Positions 9,301 to 18,889 of a stretch of 64,000 nucleotides of DNA are shown in pieces. The stretch is taken from positions 865,001-929,000 of the forward strand of contig NZ_CP117969.2 of the NCBI RefSeq assembly GCF_028743515.2, written 5' to 3'. Below the pieces are notes generated by a model. The model saw only the letters and a program-made list of their open reading frames with translations. It made no database searches and had not been told where the DNA came from. The number at the start of each line of letters is the position of its first letter. Within the stretch, counting starts at the first letter, position 1. The position numbers were made by a program, and so were the translations under genes. The stretch comes from Imtechella halotolerans (GTDB lineage: Bacteria; Bacteroidota; Bacteroidia; Flavobacteriales; Flavobacteriaceae).

Positions 9301-10725
9301 ATGCGAAAAGTTCTATTAACAGGTGCTACTGGTTATATTGGGAAGAGATTATTGCCCATTTTGGTTCAAAATGGATATTACGTAATCTGTGGTGTGAGGG
9401 ATAAAAATAAATTCCATACCATGGAATCCCTTCGGGGTTGTATGGAAGTGATTGAACTTGACCTTACTAATAAAGAATCTCTAAATAGCATACCTTCTGA
9501 TATAGATTTTGCTTATTATTTAGTGCATTCCATGTCAACTTCTAGGAATTATGATGTCTTAGAAAAACAATCAGCAATAAATTTTAGAGAAGCGATTAAA
9601 AAAACCAATGCTACACAAGTTATTTACCTAAGTGGGATTGTCAATTCTTCTACCTTATCAAAACACCTTCATTCCAGACAAAATGTGGAAATCGAATTGG
9701 GAAAGGGTACCTATGCGTTAACGACTGTTCGTGCTGGAATTATTATAGGTTCTGGAAGTGCCTCGTTTGAGATTATACGTGACCTTGTGGAGAAATTGCC
9801 CATTATGATAGCTCCTAAATGGTTAAAAACTAAATGTCAACCTATTGGTATTTCTGATGTGATTAAAATACTCATTGGGCTCCTAGGAAATGTGAAAACT
9901 TATAATGAGAGTTATGATATTGGAGGTAATGAAATACTTAGCTATAAGGAAATGTTACTGGGCTATGCAGAGGTTCGTGGATTAAAAAGAAATATTTGGA
10001 TAGTACCTGTTATGACTCCAAGGTTGTCATCCTATTGGTTATATTTTATTACCTCAACTTCCTATAAACTGGCTACCTCATTGGTGGACAGTATGAAAAC
10101 AGAAGTTATTGCCAAGGATACAAGGATCAATACCCTTCTTAATATTACTCCAATATCCTATAAAGAGAGTATAGAAAGAGCATTTAGTAAAATTGAACAA
10201 AATGAAATTCTTTCTAGTTGGAAGGACTCGACCATTAGTGGTCGGATGAACTATCGAATTTCAGATTATATCAATGTTCCGCAATATGGTTGTTTTAAAG
10301 ATGTTCGTAAACGTCAGGTAGAGAATACAGCCCAAAGTATTGAAAAAATTTGGAGGCTTGGTGGGGAGACAGGATGGTACTATGGAAATTGGTTATGGGA
10401 GCTTAGAGGCTTTATAGACAAACTATTTGGTGGAGTAGGTTTAAGAAGAGGCAGGACCAGTTTGAATCAAATCAATGCAGGTGACACACTTGATTTTTGG
10501 AGGGTTCTCTATGCTGATAAAAATGAAAAGAGATTGCTTTTATTTGCTGAAATGAAATTGCCAGGAGAGGCTTGGCTTGAATTTAAGATCGTTGGAAATA
10601 TGCTTGTTCAATCAGCAACCTTTCGGCCTAAAGGGGTTTTAGGACGTGCATATTGGTACTCTGTACTTCCATTTCATGGATTTATTTTCAAAGGCTTACT
10701 AAATGAATTAACCAAAGGCGACTAG
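9301..10725 (+). CDS. NAD(P)-binding SDR-family protein with C-terminal DUF2867 domain
   Basis: From the ATG at 9301 the product is 474 residues. It opens with the Rossmann nucleotide-binding motif VLLTGATGYIGKRLLP (GxxGxxG) and shows YYLVHSMST and IYLSGIV typical of atypical SDR/NmrA-like enzymes. The last ~150 residues (from about NYRISDYINVP) match the DUF2867 domain, with WRLGGETGWYYGNWLW and DFWRVL motifs. The two-domain architecture is common in bacteria; substrate and reaction are not established. An upstream in-frame TTG at 9286 is less likely than 9301, which has an AAAAGGAT ribosome-binding-like stretch just before it. It is monocistronic and likely cytoplasmic. Confidence 0.88.
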   Translation: MRKVLLTGATGYIGKRLLPILVQNGYYVICGVRDKNKFHTMESLRGCMEVIELDLTNKESLNSIPSDIDFAYYLVHSMSTSRNYDVLEKQSAINFREAIKKTNATQVIYLSGIVNSSTLSKHLHSRQNVEIELGKGTYALTTVRAGIIIGSGSASFEIIRDLVEKLPIMIAPKWLKTKCQPIGISDVIKILIGLLGNVKTYNESYDIGGNEILSYKEMLLGYAEVRGLKRNIWIVPVMTPRLSSYWLYFITSTSYKLATSLVDSMKTEVIAKDTRINTLLNITPISYKESIERAFSKIEQNEILSSWKDSTISGRMNYRISDYINVPQYGCFKDVRKRQVENTAQSIEKIWRLGGETGWYYGNWLWELRGFIDKLFGGVGLRRGRTSLNQINAGDTLDFWRVLYADKNEKRLLLFAEMKLPGEAWLEFKIVGNMLVQSATFRPKGVLGRAYWYSVLPFHGFIFKGLLNELTKGD

Positions 10726-10820
10726 AGTATAATTTCATTATTATGATTGGTTAAACTTCAGTATCCATTGTATTTACTGCAAATGAAGTCGTAATTCTTT
10801 CACTCAAGATACGTTACAAT

Positions 10821-10847
10821 TAAATGGCACCACAAGGGAGCCATTTA
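10821..10847. terminator. weak hairpin between convergent genes
   Basis: TAAATGGC (10821-10828) pairs perfectly with GCCATTTA (10840-10847) around an 11-nt loop. It sits between the convergent SDR and hydroxyisourate hydrolase genes, where a shared terminator is expected. No T-tract follows on either strand, so it may only be a 3'-end structure. Confidence 0.3.
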
Positions 10848-10879
10848 GAATGTAGTATTCTATAATTTAGGACACCTGG

Positions 10880-11305
10880 CTAATTTCCTCTGTAGGTGGA
10901 ATAACCAAATGGTGTTAATGTTATGGGTACATGATAGTGACTGGAATCAGAAATTTCAAATACCACTTCAATAAAGGGATAAAAGGTTTCCTTATTTTGA
11001 ATATTGAAATAGGGTTCGGTATTAAATCTTAATTTATAGATTCCCATATTTGTTCTATTTTCTATGTTCTCAAGAAAGGTAGATACACGACCGTTTTTAT
11101 CGGTTTGTTTTTTATCTACAAGAGACCATTCTCCCGTTTTATCGAGTTTATATAAATCAATGTCAACCCCTGATGCAGGCTGACCTGCTGTAATGTCTAA
11201 AATGTGACTCGATAATTGGTACACTTTTTCTTGGGCAATAGCTGAATGAATAGAAAAAATGAAAACGGATAAAAGACTTAATACGATTGTTTTTTTTAGG
11301 ATCAT
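10880..11305 (-). CDS. uraH: 5-hydroxyisourate hydrolase with signal peptide (periplasmic)
   Basis: The 141-residue product has a signal peptide (ending IHSAIAQ, residue 24) and then a transthyretin-like domain of the expected ~115-residue size. Family landmarks are LSSHILDITAGQPASG near the start, KTDKNGRV-type and RLRF-like strands in the middle, and the C-terminal HVPITLTPFGYSTYRGN. The enzyme converts 5-hydroxyisourate, the product of urate oxidation, to OHCU. The usual terminal tetrapeptide is YRGS or YRGT; here it is YRGN. The signal peptide implies periplasmic action, as known for some bacterial members. No other purine-catabolism gene is present in the window. Confidence 0.88.
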   Translation of the reverse strand: MILKKTIVLSLLSVFIFSIHSAIAQEKVYQLSSHILDITAGQPASGVDIDLYKLDKTGEWSLVDKKQTDKNGRVSTFLENIENRTNMGIYKLRFNTEPYFNIQNKETFYPFIEVVFEISDSSHYHVPITLTPFGYSTYRGN

Positions 11306-11749
11306 TGCTACATTATTTATTTCGTATAATTTGTCTATTGGATTTACAAAATGTATGCCATTTTTATCTCTGTAAATACTGAGTTTGCCTACTTATTTTA
11401 GGAATTCTATACATCCGTTATTCAGATATTAGGACCAGCATTATAGTATGGTTTTGATTTTTTTATAAGCAATTTATTGTTTATAGATAGAAATCAGTTG
11501 CTTAGTATTAGTAATAAAATTCACATTACCATCATATATTTTATAGAAATCTTATATGGCATGTAAGCCTAAAAAATTATATTTGTCGGTAATTACTGAC
11601 GATGAGCTGATTAATTTATGAGCTCCCGATATATGTTTAGGTTCATCACAGTAGGTCGAATGTCATATAATGTTGGATTCCATGAAGATTTTTGGTGTCA
11701 ACTAGTATGCCTTGCTAATGCTAATAAACCACTATAACTATAATTTTCT
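11306..11749. other. 444-bp divergent intergenic region, no gene
   Basis: The region between the leftward uraH and the rightward T9SS type A gene contains no open frame of note and no repeat. It presumably carries both promoters and a 5' leader for the adhesin-like operon. I could not identify a convincing TTTG / TAnnTTTG pair or an RNA element by eye. Confidence 0.4.
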
Positions 11750-14700
11750 ATGAATCAACTCTACATTTCCACCAGATTGAGGTGGATTCTTTTATTATTG
11801 ATTACTTCTATTTCATTTAATTCGATGCATAGTCAAAGTTTTACTGAAAATTTTGACACAAACTCAGGAGTAAGCACCAGTATTAGTTCGATCTTATCTG
11901 GAGAACAGTTTAATTTTATATTTGAATCTACTGGCGATGGTGGAGATATGGCGTGGGAGTCGCAATATGGAGAAGGAAACTCTCCTTCTATAAATTTGTT
12001 GTCAACTAGTCCTAACCTAAACACCATCGAAAGGTTTACTATTTCTAGAAATGATGGTGGATCATTTACGTTTACCAGTATTTTTATTAATAATACAGCG
12101 GGATCACCTGTATCAGTACAAGGATATATAGGTGGTTCACCGGTTGGATCAATTCAGACCATTCCTAAAGAGACTTCGGGAACATTTTCATTTAATATTG
12201 TTGTCGACCAAGTTCGCATTACTTCAGCCGACTTCTTAAATACAAATATTGATAGTTTCAAAGGAATTATTAATTCTAATAGTGCTCCAACAGCTTCTAA
12301 TTTTGTAATTGCCAATGGAATCTATGAAAATTTAGGCTTTACGTTTTTAACCAGTGCTTTTGGTTATAATGATGTCGATGGAGACCCCATGAGTTCTCTA
12401 ATTATAGAAACCCTCCCTGCTGCTGGCACCTTATATCTTGATTCAAATGACAATGATTCGTTTACTACAGGAGAACAAGTGACTATAGGGCAGCAAATTA
12501 CCATGACCGATTTGAATGCAGGAAGACTTCAATACATCCAAAATGGTGGGGTCGATACTTCTTTTCAGTTTGAAGTAAGTGATGGGACCAATGTTAGTTC
12601 TGGAAATTATAAGGCGACCCTAGATGTAAAGCCAATACCTACAGTAACTTTAACACTAAATCCAACTTCCAAAAGTGAAGCATTTTCCACTGAAAACAAG
12701 GTTATCGCTACACTATCCAATACCTATGGTAGAGATACAGAGGTGAATGTAAGCTTTTCAGGTACAGCAATTAATACTTATGACTATAATAGATTTGGTA
12801 ATACCATTACAATTCCTGCTGGAACCACACAAGGAAACCTGATTTTTTATACGATGCCAGATGCTCTTTTTGAAGGCAATGAAACCATCATTATAGACAT
12901 AAGTTCGGTTAGTAATGGGGTTGAAAATGGAACTCAACAAGTTACTTTTACCATAGTAGATGATGATCCATTACCAGTGGTTAATTTAGAGGTGTTGAAT
13001 AAATATAACCCTATTACTGATGAGAGTGGTGGGCAGGCCTTTGTTAGAGCCAAAATTAATACGCCAACAGGGGTAGATGTAACGGTTCCTTTGTCTTTTT
13101 CAGGAACGGCCACAGGAGGAGGAACTGATTACTCAATTACAGGATCTAGTATTAAAATTCCTAAGGGTAGTGTAATGGACAGTATTCGAGTAACCTCTCA
13201 ATACGATGGAATTAAGGAGGGTGATGAAACTGTAATTATTACCATGGGAAATCCCACTAATGCTAGTAAAGGGACTACTCAACAGCTTACTTTAACCATC
13301 AAAGATGAGGATGTTACAGTGCCTAAAGTTGTTTCTGTTGGAGTACCTGAGAATGGTACGTATGCAAGGGGACAATCAATGATTTTTACACTGAACTTTG
13401 ATGAATCAGTTTTTGTAACTGGAACACCTCAATTAGGTCTAACCATAGGAAATTTAACTACAACGGCTAATTATGTATTTGGCTCTGGTAGTTCAACCAT
13501 AATGTTTAGTTATCAAATTCAACCTGGGAATGAAGATACCAATGGTATAACCATTGGGAGCATATTCTTAAATGGTGGTAGTATAAAAGATTTTTTAGGA
13601 ACCGATGTTAATCTTACTTTAAACAATGTGGGCAGTACCGCAGGGGTTTTAGTAGACGCAGTTGCGCCTTCAGGATATAGTATTACAATTGACCATGATG
13701 TTATTAATAGTATTAACCAGGAGTCAGTAAGTTTCACTTTTTCAGGTGCAGAGTTGGGCTCCAGATATCGTTATACTTTCCTTAGCACCATAGCAGGAAA
13801 TTCGGTGAGTGGTTCTGGAATAATTAGTGCTAGCAATGAGCAAATTACAGGAATTGATTTAGGTATTTTAGCAGAAGGTTCAATAGTACTTATTGTTAAT
13901 CTTACAGATGAATTTGGCAATTTAGGAACAGATGTGTCTTCTTTCAACTTTAAGGATACTAGCTTTCCTTCTGGTCATAGTGTTAGTATTGATCAGGATA
14001 TAATTAATAGTTCAAACCAGGAGTCAGTTAGTTTTACTTTTGCTGGTGCAGAGGTGGGGGCTCGTTATAACTATACTTTTAGGAGTTCCAATGGGGTGTC
14101 CAGTTTTAGTGGCATGGGAACAATTCATTCATCAAATCAGCAAGTTTCAGGAATTTATTTAAGTGGATTAGAGGATGGAACTATTACTCTTTATGTGGAA
14201 CTTACAGATAGTTCTAGGAATACATCACCTCAGGTAACTGCTTCTGCAATCAAAAATACCAATGAAGTCCCAACGGCATCTTTAGTTTCTATAAATGGTA
14301 CACTGACGGTAGGTGAGTCCTTAACTGGAGCCTATACCTATTCTGATGCGGATGACGATGTTGAAAGTGGATCATCCTATAAATGGTATAGATCAGATGA
14401 CGCTACAGGTACAGGAAAAACACTTATTTCAGGAGCAGTAAATCAGCAATATACAATTCAATCATCAGATATAGGAAAACACCTTAGTTTTGAAGTTACT
14501 CCAAATGATGGAAAAGATGCTGGTGTGGCAGTGGAAAGTGACTTACGTGGTCCTGTTAAAGTGAATCAATACATTAATTTCACTACCATTTCAAATAAGA
14601 CCTATGGAGACGGAGTCTTTACATTGGGAGATATATTAACGGATCAAGGACTTACCGTTAAATATACTGCCTCGGATCCTACCATCGTTAGTATCAATGG

Positions 14701-15775
14701 AAATCAGGCCACCATTTTAAAGGCAGGAAGTACATCAATTACAGCGTCTCAGCAAGGAGATGGTACTCGTAATCCAGCAACTGAGGTTGTTCAATCCTTA
14801 GAAGTTACACCCGCTACTTTAACAGTTACAGCTGCTAATCATAGTAAGGTGTATGGTCAAAATGACCCAGTATTTACCTATGAAGTTACAGGGTTTAAAA
14901 ATGGGGATAACGAATCTATTATCCAAGGTATTCTTAGTCGTGAAATAGGAGAAGATGTAGGTGTATACAAGATCCAATTAGGAAGTCTTTCGGCAGGTAC
15001 TAATTATGAAGTAACATTTACTGAAGGGGCCTTTACAATCACTCCTGCAAACCAGCTAATTAGCTGGAATCAAGATTTGACTTTAGGTTGTAATTCTGTA
15101 AATCAGTTAACGTTAACGGCTGTATCAAATAGTGGTCTACCCATTACCTATGTACTTGGAGATCCATCCATTGCAAGTATAGAGGGTAATATCTTAACAA
15201 TTCATCAGGCTGGTAGTACTACAATTACAGCTACTCAGGAAGGAAATCTAAATTATAATGCTGCAGATGAAGTAGTAAATATTTTACTGGTAAGTCAAGA
15301 AGGTCTGATTAGCCAACAGTGGGAAGATGTACTTGTGTTTGATAACAGCAGTGAAAACTTCGTGAGCTGGCAGTGGTATAGGAATGGTAGTTTGGTATCT
15401 GGTGCTACCAAGCAATATTATGCTGAAGATGGGGTACTCAATGGGACCTATTATGTAGAAGCAAAAGATCGTAATGGAGTGGTAATTACTAGTTGTCCTC
15501 TAAGTGTGAGTGGTGTTAGTTATAGTAAGAGTATGGTTTTACTACCGAATCCTGTAGCTGGTTCTCAAGATTTTAAAGTTCGTTTAGACTATAGCGCTTC
15601 CCAATTAAATGGTGCGGTTCTAAGTATCTACGATCTTAGTGGAAGAGAACTGTCGAGAACAGAAACCGTAAGCCAAGAAACTCTTATGCAGGCTCCAGGC
15701 CAACCTGGGTTATATATGGTGATTTTGACTTTATCTGGAGGAAATCGAAACTCAATTAATCTATTGGTTCGATAA
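11750..15775 (+). CDS. T9SS type A sorting-domain adhesin-like protein with Calx-beta and MBG-type repeats
   Basis: The 1341-residue product has a signal peptide (ending NSMHSQ, ~residue 29). A ~150-residue N-terminal domain and a cadherin-like segment (residues ~180-290) precede two Calx-beta-like domains (each with a TIPAGTTQG- or KIPKGSVMD-type strand and an FEGNETIII or KEGDETVII strand). Two ~100-residue repeats share INxxNQESVSFTFxGAExGxRY. An MBG-like domain follows (TVTAANHSKVYGQNDPVFTY), flanked by two Ig-like 'TITASQQGDG / TITATQEGN' units. The last ~75 residues are a type A T9SS sorting domain (LLPNP, LSIYDLSGREL, PGLYMV). It is predicted to be a surface adhesin-like protein. An OmpA-family gene follows within 18 bp. 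Confidence 0.92.
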   Translation: MNQLYISTRLRWILLLLITSISFNSMHSQSFTENFDTNSGVSTSISSILSGEQFNFIFESTGDGGDMAWESQYGEGNSPSINLLSTSPNLNTIERFTISRNDGGSFTFTSIFINNTAGSPVSVQGYIGGSPVGSIQTIPKETSGTFSFNIVVDQVRITSADFLNTNIDSFKGIINSNSAPTASNFVIANGIYENLGFTFLTSAFGYNDVDGDPMSSLIIETLPAAGTLYLDSNDNDSFTTGEQVTIGQQITMTDLNAGRLQYIQNGGVDTSFQFEVSDGTNVSSGNYKATLDVKPIPTVTLTLNPTSKSEAFSTENKVIATLSNTYGRDTEVNVSFSGTAINTYDYNRFGNTITIPAGTTQGNLIFYTMPDALFEGNETIIIDISSVSNGVENGTQQVTFTIVDDDPLPVVNLEVLNKYNPITDESGGQAFVRAKINTPTGVDVTVPLSFSGTATGGGTDYSITGSSIKIPKGSVMDSIRVTSQYDGIKEGDETVIITMGNPTNASKGTTQQLTLTIKDEDVTVPKVVSVGVPENGTYARGQSMIFTLNFDESVFVTGTPQLGLTIGNLTTTANYVFGSGSSTIMFSYQIQPGNEDTNGITIGSIFLNGGSIKDFLGTDVNLTLNNVGSTAGVLVDAVAPSGYSITIDHDVINSINQESVSFTFSGAELGSRYRYTFLSTIAGNSVSGSGIISASNEQITGIDLGILAEGSIVLIVNLTDEFGNLGTDVSSFNFKDTSFPSGHSVSIDQDIINSSNQESVSFTFAGAEVGARYNYTFRSSNGVSSFSGMGTIHSSNQQVSGIYLSGLEDGTITLYVELTDSSRNTSPQVTASAIKNTNEVPTASLVSINGTLTVGESLTGAYTYSDADDDVESGSSYKWYRSDDATGTGKTLISGAVNQQYTIQSSDIGKHLSFEVTPNDGKDAGVAVESDLRGPVKVNQYINFTTISNKTYGDGVFTLGDILTDQGLTVKYTASDPTIVSINGNQATILKAGSTSITASQQGDGTRNPATEVVQSLEVTPATLTVTAANHSKVYGQNDPVFTYEVTGFKNGDNESIIQGILSREIGEDVGVYKIQLGSLSAGTNYEVTFTEGAFTITPANQLISWNQDLTLGCNSVNQLTLTAVSNSGLPITYVLGDPSIASIEGNILTIHQAGSTTITATQEGNLNYNAADEVVNILLVSQEGLISQQWEDVLVFDNSSENFVSWQWYRNGSLVSGATKQYYAEDGVLNGTYYVEAKDRNGVVITSCPLSVSGVSYSKSMVLLPNPVAGSQDFKVRLDYSASQLNGAVLSIYDLSGRELSRTETVSQETLMQAPGQPGLYMVILTLSGGNRNSINLLVR

Positions 15776-15793
15776 TCAGTGAACTATTTAAAA

Positions 15794-17113
15794 ATGAAAT
15801 TAAACATGAAATTAACTATATATGTAGCACTGTTCATTAGTGCATTGACAATTGGTAGAGCTCAGGAAGTTACTCTAAAGGCTAACGCAGGAATCCAAGG
15901 GTTAAATAACTCCAGTATCTACGGAAGTGGGGATGTTAAGCTTGGAGCTGGATTAGGAGTGGGATATACGTATTATTTCACCAAGACTTGGGGATTAACA
16001 ACCGGTTTTGACGTTAATCTATATCGTACAGATTTTGCTCTACATCCTAATACAACCCTTAGTTCCTATGAGGTAGATGATCAAGGTTCTGGATTTGAGT
16101 ATCGTGTATCCCCCAGTGGATATACAGAAAAACAGCAACTCTACGGACTATCTATTCCACTGATGCTAACGTATAAGTCTAATACCTCTGGTTCAACAGG
16201 TTTCTATGCGGGTTTTGGAGGAAAAGTGTTATTTCCTATACATTATAAGTCAGATATAAAGGCATCAAGTATGCAATTAAGTGGTTACTATCCTGATCTT
16301 AATTTAGAGATTGATGATTTACCTAATCACGGTTTTGGAGCACTTTCTAATTATAGTGGAGAGGCTGAGGGTAGTTTAAAGACTACCTTTACTGCAAGTG
16401 CAGAGGCAGGCTTATATTTTAAACTCAAGTCCCATCTGAATTTGTATACAGGCGTGTATGCTGATTATGGAATTACGAATCTCTTTAAAGATACCCATTC
16501 CAATATTGTATCCTATAGTTCAGAAGGCCTAACGGCTGTTAAACCCCATGGTGTATTTGGAAGTGAAAAAGGGTTAGAAAAGAGTAAGGTACTGGCAGTA
16601 GGTCTACAAGTAAAATTAGGTTTTTCGCTTCATAAAGAAACTCCAGCTCAAGAGATAGAAGAGGTGGTTCCAACAATTATTGAGGAAGCTGTAGAAGAAG
16701 TAGTGATTGAAGAGACGGTAGCCGTTGAAGAAGTGATTAAGGAAACGAAACCAACACTAACAATAGAGGAGAAGGGAACTATTACGACCCCATTATCCTT
16801 TGGTAGTATCGACAATATAGAGATTAATGCTGAATTGGCTAGTAAATTAGATAGAATTGCAGCCATTTTAAAGACTCACAATGAATTGGGAGTAACCATA
16901 ACAGGCCATACTTGTGATGTTGGAAGTGAATCCACCAATGATCGAATTGGTCAACAAAGAGCGGATGCTGTAGCGTCGTATCTAGTAAATAAAGGAATTG
17001 ATAGAAGTCGTATGACTCTCATTTCTAAAGGTGAAATTCAGCCATTAGTACCTAATAATTCAGCGGCTAATAGAATCCAAAATAGAAGGGTAACTATTAG
17101 TATTGACAATTAA
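15794..17113 (+). CDS. OmpA-family outer-membrane protein with acidic linker
   Basis: From the ATG at 15794 the product is 439 residues; an ATG at 15806 and a GTG at 15779 are also in frame. A signal peptide ends near GRAQE. An N-terminal ~260-residue beta-barrel-like domain follows (alternating Tyr/Gly strands such as GVGYTYYFTKTWGLTTGFDVNLY). Then comes an acidic Glu/Val-rich linker (EEVVPTIIEEAVEEVVIEE) and a C-terminal OmpA domain (ITGHTCDVGSESTNDRIGQQRADAVASYL, NRIQNRRV) that binds peptidoglycan. The gene lies 18 bp after the T9SS adhesin, so the two are likely co-transcribed; a role in anchoring that protein is inference. Confidence 0.9.
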   Translation: MKLNMKLTIYVALFISALTIGRAQEVTLKANAGIQGLNNSSIYGSGDVKLGAGLGVGYTYYFTKTWGLTTGFDVNLYRTDFALHPNTTLSSYEVDDQGSGFEYRVSPSGYTEKQQLYGLSIPLMLTYKSNTSGSTGFYAGFGGKVLFPIHYKSDIKASSMQLSGYYPDLNLEIDDLPNHGFGALSNYSGEAEGSLKTTFTASAEAGLYFKLKSHLNLYTGVYADYGITNLFKDTHSNIVSYSSEGLTAVKPHGVFGSEKGLEKSKVLAVGLQVKLGFSLHKETPAQEIEEVVPTIIEEAVEEVVIEETVAVEEVIKETKPTLTIEEKGTITTPLSFGSIDNIEINAELASKLDRIAAILKTHNELGVTITGHTCDVGSESTNDRIGQQRADAVASYLVNKGIDRSRMTLISKGEIQPLVPNNSAANRIQNRRVTISIDN

Positions 17114-17192
17114 AAGTATTGGTTCTGGATGTCTAGTAAGGATGTAGACTTTTAATGTAAAAGAGTAGTATTTTACTATTGACAGCTAAAAA

Positions 17193-17229
17193 ACACTGTT
17201 AATCCATTGATTAACGGTGTTTTTTTTTT
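17193..17229. terminator. strong bidirectional Rho-independent terminator
   Basis: A 12-bp stem (17193-17204 with 17209-17220, one G-T pair) with a CATT loop is followed by ten T on the plus strand. A-rich bases on the left serve the minus strand. It lies between the convergent OmpA-family and GNAT genes. Confidence 0.9.
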
Positions 17230-17270
17230 ATTACTATAATCTCAATAAAATACGAAGAATTGCTTTGGAA

Positions 17271-17741
17271 CTAATTAAGTTTATAAATAAATTCTTCTAT
17301 TTTCATTTGTCGAGCATTGGCAAATCCTTTATCTGATCCTATTTTGACAAAGCCACATTTTTCCAATACTTTCTGGGAACCAATATTGTCAAATGCAACT
17401 CGTCCAAATATAGGTCTTTGGGTCTCAAGGGTAAGAAATTTATCAAGTGCCTTGGATGCAATACCCAGTCCCCAAAATTTGCTATCAATCCAATACGTAA
17501 TTTCTATATCACCCTCAATAATAAATTTTGCAATGCTTCCTACAATTTTATTGTTCAGGATTATTGTTTGATTATTAACCGTAGGGTCTTGCAAAAGCCT
17601 TTTATATTTGTTAAAATATGCCACTTTATCAGCTGGATCTTTTGGGGTAAAAGCCGCTAAATATCCCGCTTTTTTGTCAATTTGAATATCAAATAAAGTT
17701 TCCAAATCGGAAAATTTCGTAGCTTTAAGTTCTATCTCCAT
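17271..17741 (-). CDS. GNAT-family N-acetyltransferase
   Basis: The ~156-residue product (start chosen at 17741, MEIELKATKF; an upstream ATG at 17768 would add nine residues) shows the RimJ/RimL-like GNAT pattern. A substrate strand (NKIVGSIAKFII) is followed by ITYWIDSKFWGLGIASKAL, which carries the acetyl-CoA pyrophosphate loop, here in the degenerate form WGLGIAS. VAFDNIGSQKVLEKCGFVKIG is the usual asparagine/serine helix and GF signature. These enzymes transfer acetyl from acetyl-CoA to small-molecule or protein amines; this substrate is unknown. Cytoplasmic and monocistronic, ending at the shared terminator. Confidence 0.85.
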   Translation of the reverse strand: MEIELKATKFSDLETLFDIQIDKKAGYLAAFTPKDPADKVAYFNKYKRLLQDPTVNNQTIILNNKIVGSIAKFIIEGDIEITYWIDSKFWGLGIASKALDKFLTLETQRPIFGRVAFDNIGSQKVLEKCGFVKIGSDKGFANARQMKIEEFIYKLN

Positions 17742-18085
17742 TTTTTTATTTTTTAGTGTGAAGACCATTAATTTGCTTTTCTTTTTGATCAGCTTAATTA
17801 CTGAAAAATTGCTTTATTAATAACACGTATATTTTTAATATGTTCTAAATTATGTATATAATTTGATTTGCATATACTCAAACTTAGATTGTTAGAATAA
17901 TTTAGAATACGAAGTTCTGGTCAAATAGTCCGTCATTTGAGTTTCTTCTAAGGTTCCAATTTAATAGATTTACAGAAGGTGTGAATCAAACATTTTGATA
18001 TTTATGCAAATGCATTGATAGTAAGGACTAAAAATACCATTACAGGTATCTTTTTTTTGGATCTACTTTAAAATTCTAATTCATT
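17742..18085. other. intergenic region with weak hairpin, no gene
   Basis: About 340 bp between the methyltransferase stop and the GNAT start contain no open frame. A small hairpin (AATACC 18033-18038 / GGTATC 18045-18050, T-rich downstream on plus and a TATTTTT run on minus) may end the leftward methyltransferase transcript. The rest is AT-rich without visible structure. Confidence 0.35.
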
Positions 18086-18889
18086 TTAGCTCTTTATATC
18101 ATTTATTCCTTTAATCACCAAGGCTCTTGCAATTAATTGTATAGATCCATTGGGTTCAGAATGGATTCGTTCACGAATTTTATCCTTTAATTCGTTCTGT
18201 AAATTTGTGGGCAATGATTGTAGAAAACTGGGTGCAGGTCCTTGTCCGCCAAGAAAGGGGTTCCAATAATCATTAAAATCTTTAAAGATTGTTTCAATAT
18301 CGAGAAATGAGGATTCAATATCAGTTATACCAGCTTTTGTAAATGCCTTTACAAGATTTTCTGTGCTACAGAGGGGAAAACGAATACCTTCGTCAAGAGA
18401 CTTAGAAGAGGGATCTATTTGATAGGCTGCATCCCAAAAATACCTTAAAAATTCCATTTTGTTAGAATAGTCCCAAACGTAGGAGCCAATAACACCACCT
18501 GGTTTGGTTACCCTTTTAAACTCGAGTAAGGCATTTTCTATACTGGGAAAAAAATTTAGCGCCAGACCTGATACCAACACATCAAATTTTTGATTGTCAA
18601 ACGGTATATGATCAACTTCCCCAGTTTTGAAATTTTGATTTTGCAGTATTCGTTGCTTAGCCTTCTTAACGTAACTAGCGGATTTATCCATTGCTGATAG
18701 GTCTGCAGGGCTCATATGTTTTTCAATAGCTTCACTTAAGGCTCCTGTACCACACCCTATATCTAGCCAGCACTTGCCGGGAGGAATCTGGAGCCATTGT
18801 AAGAATTTGATTGCCATTAATGAACTCCACCTTCCCATGAAGTATTCATAAGAGTCTCCATCATTCCATTTGTCCTTTTTTAGGTTCAT
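18086..18889 (-). CDS. class I SAM-dependent methyltransferase
   Basis: The 267-residue product begins MNLKKDKWNDGDSYEYFMGRWS. It shows motif I (WLDIGCGTGALSEAI, residues ~40-55), an acidic motif II region (AMDKSASYVKKAKQR), FDVLVSGLALNFFPS (motif IV-like) and the FKRVTKPGGVIGSYVW post-motif typical of methyltransferase domain 11/25 proteins. Length and order fit a stand-alone small-molecule methyltransferase. The acceptor cannot be told from sequence. The gene is monocistronic with long flanking intergenic DNA and no signal peptide, so it is cytoplasmic. Confidence 0.88.
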   Translation of the reverse strand: MNLKKDKWNDGDSYEYFMGRWSSLMAIKFLQWLQIPPGKCWLDIGCGTGALSEAIEKHMSPADLSAMDKSASYVKKAKQRILQNQNFKTGEVDHIPFDNQKFDVLVSGLALNFFPSIENALLEFKRVTKPGGVIGSYVWDYSNKMEFLRYFWDAAYQIDPSSKSLDEGIRFPLCSTENLVKAFTKAGITDIESSFLDIETIFKDFNDYWNPFLGGQGPAPSFLQSLPTNLQNELKDKIRERIHSEPNGSIQLIARALVIKGINDIKS

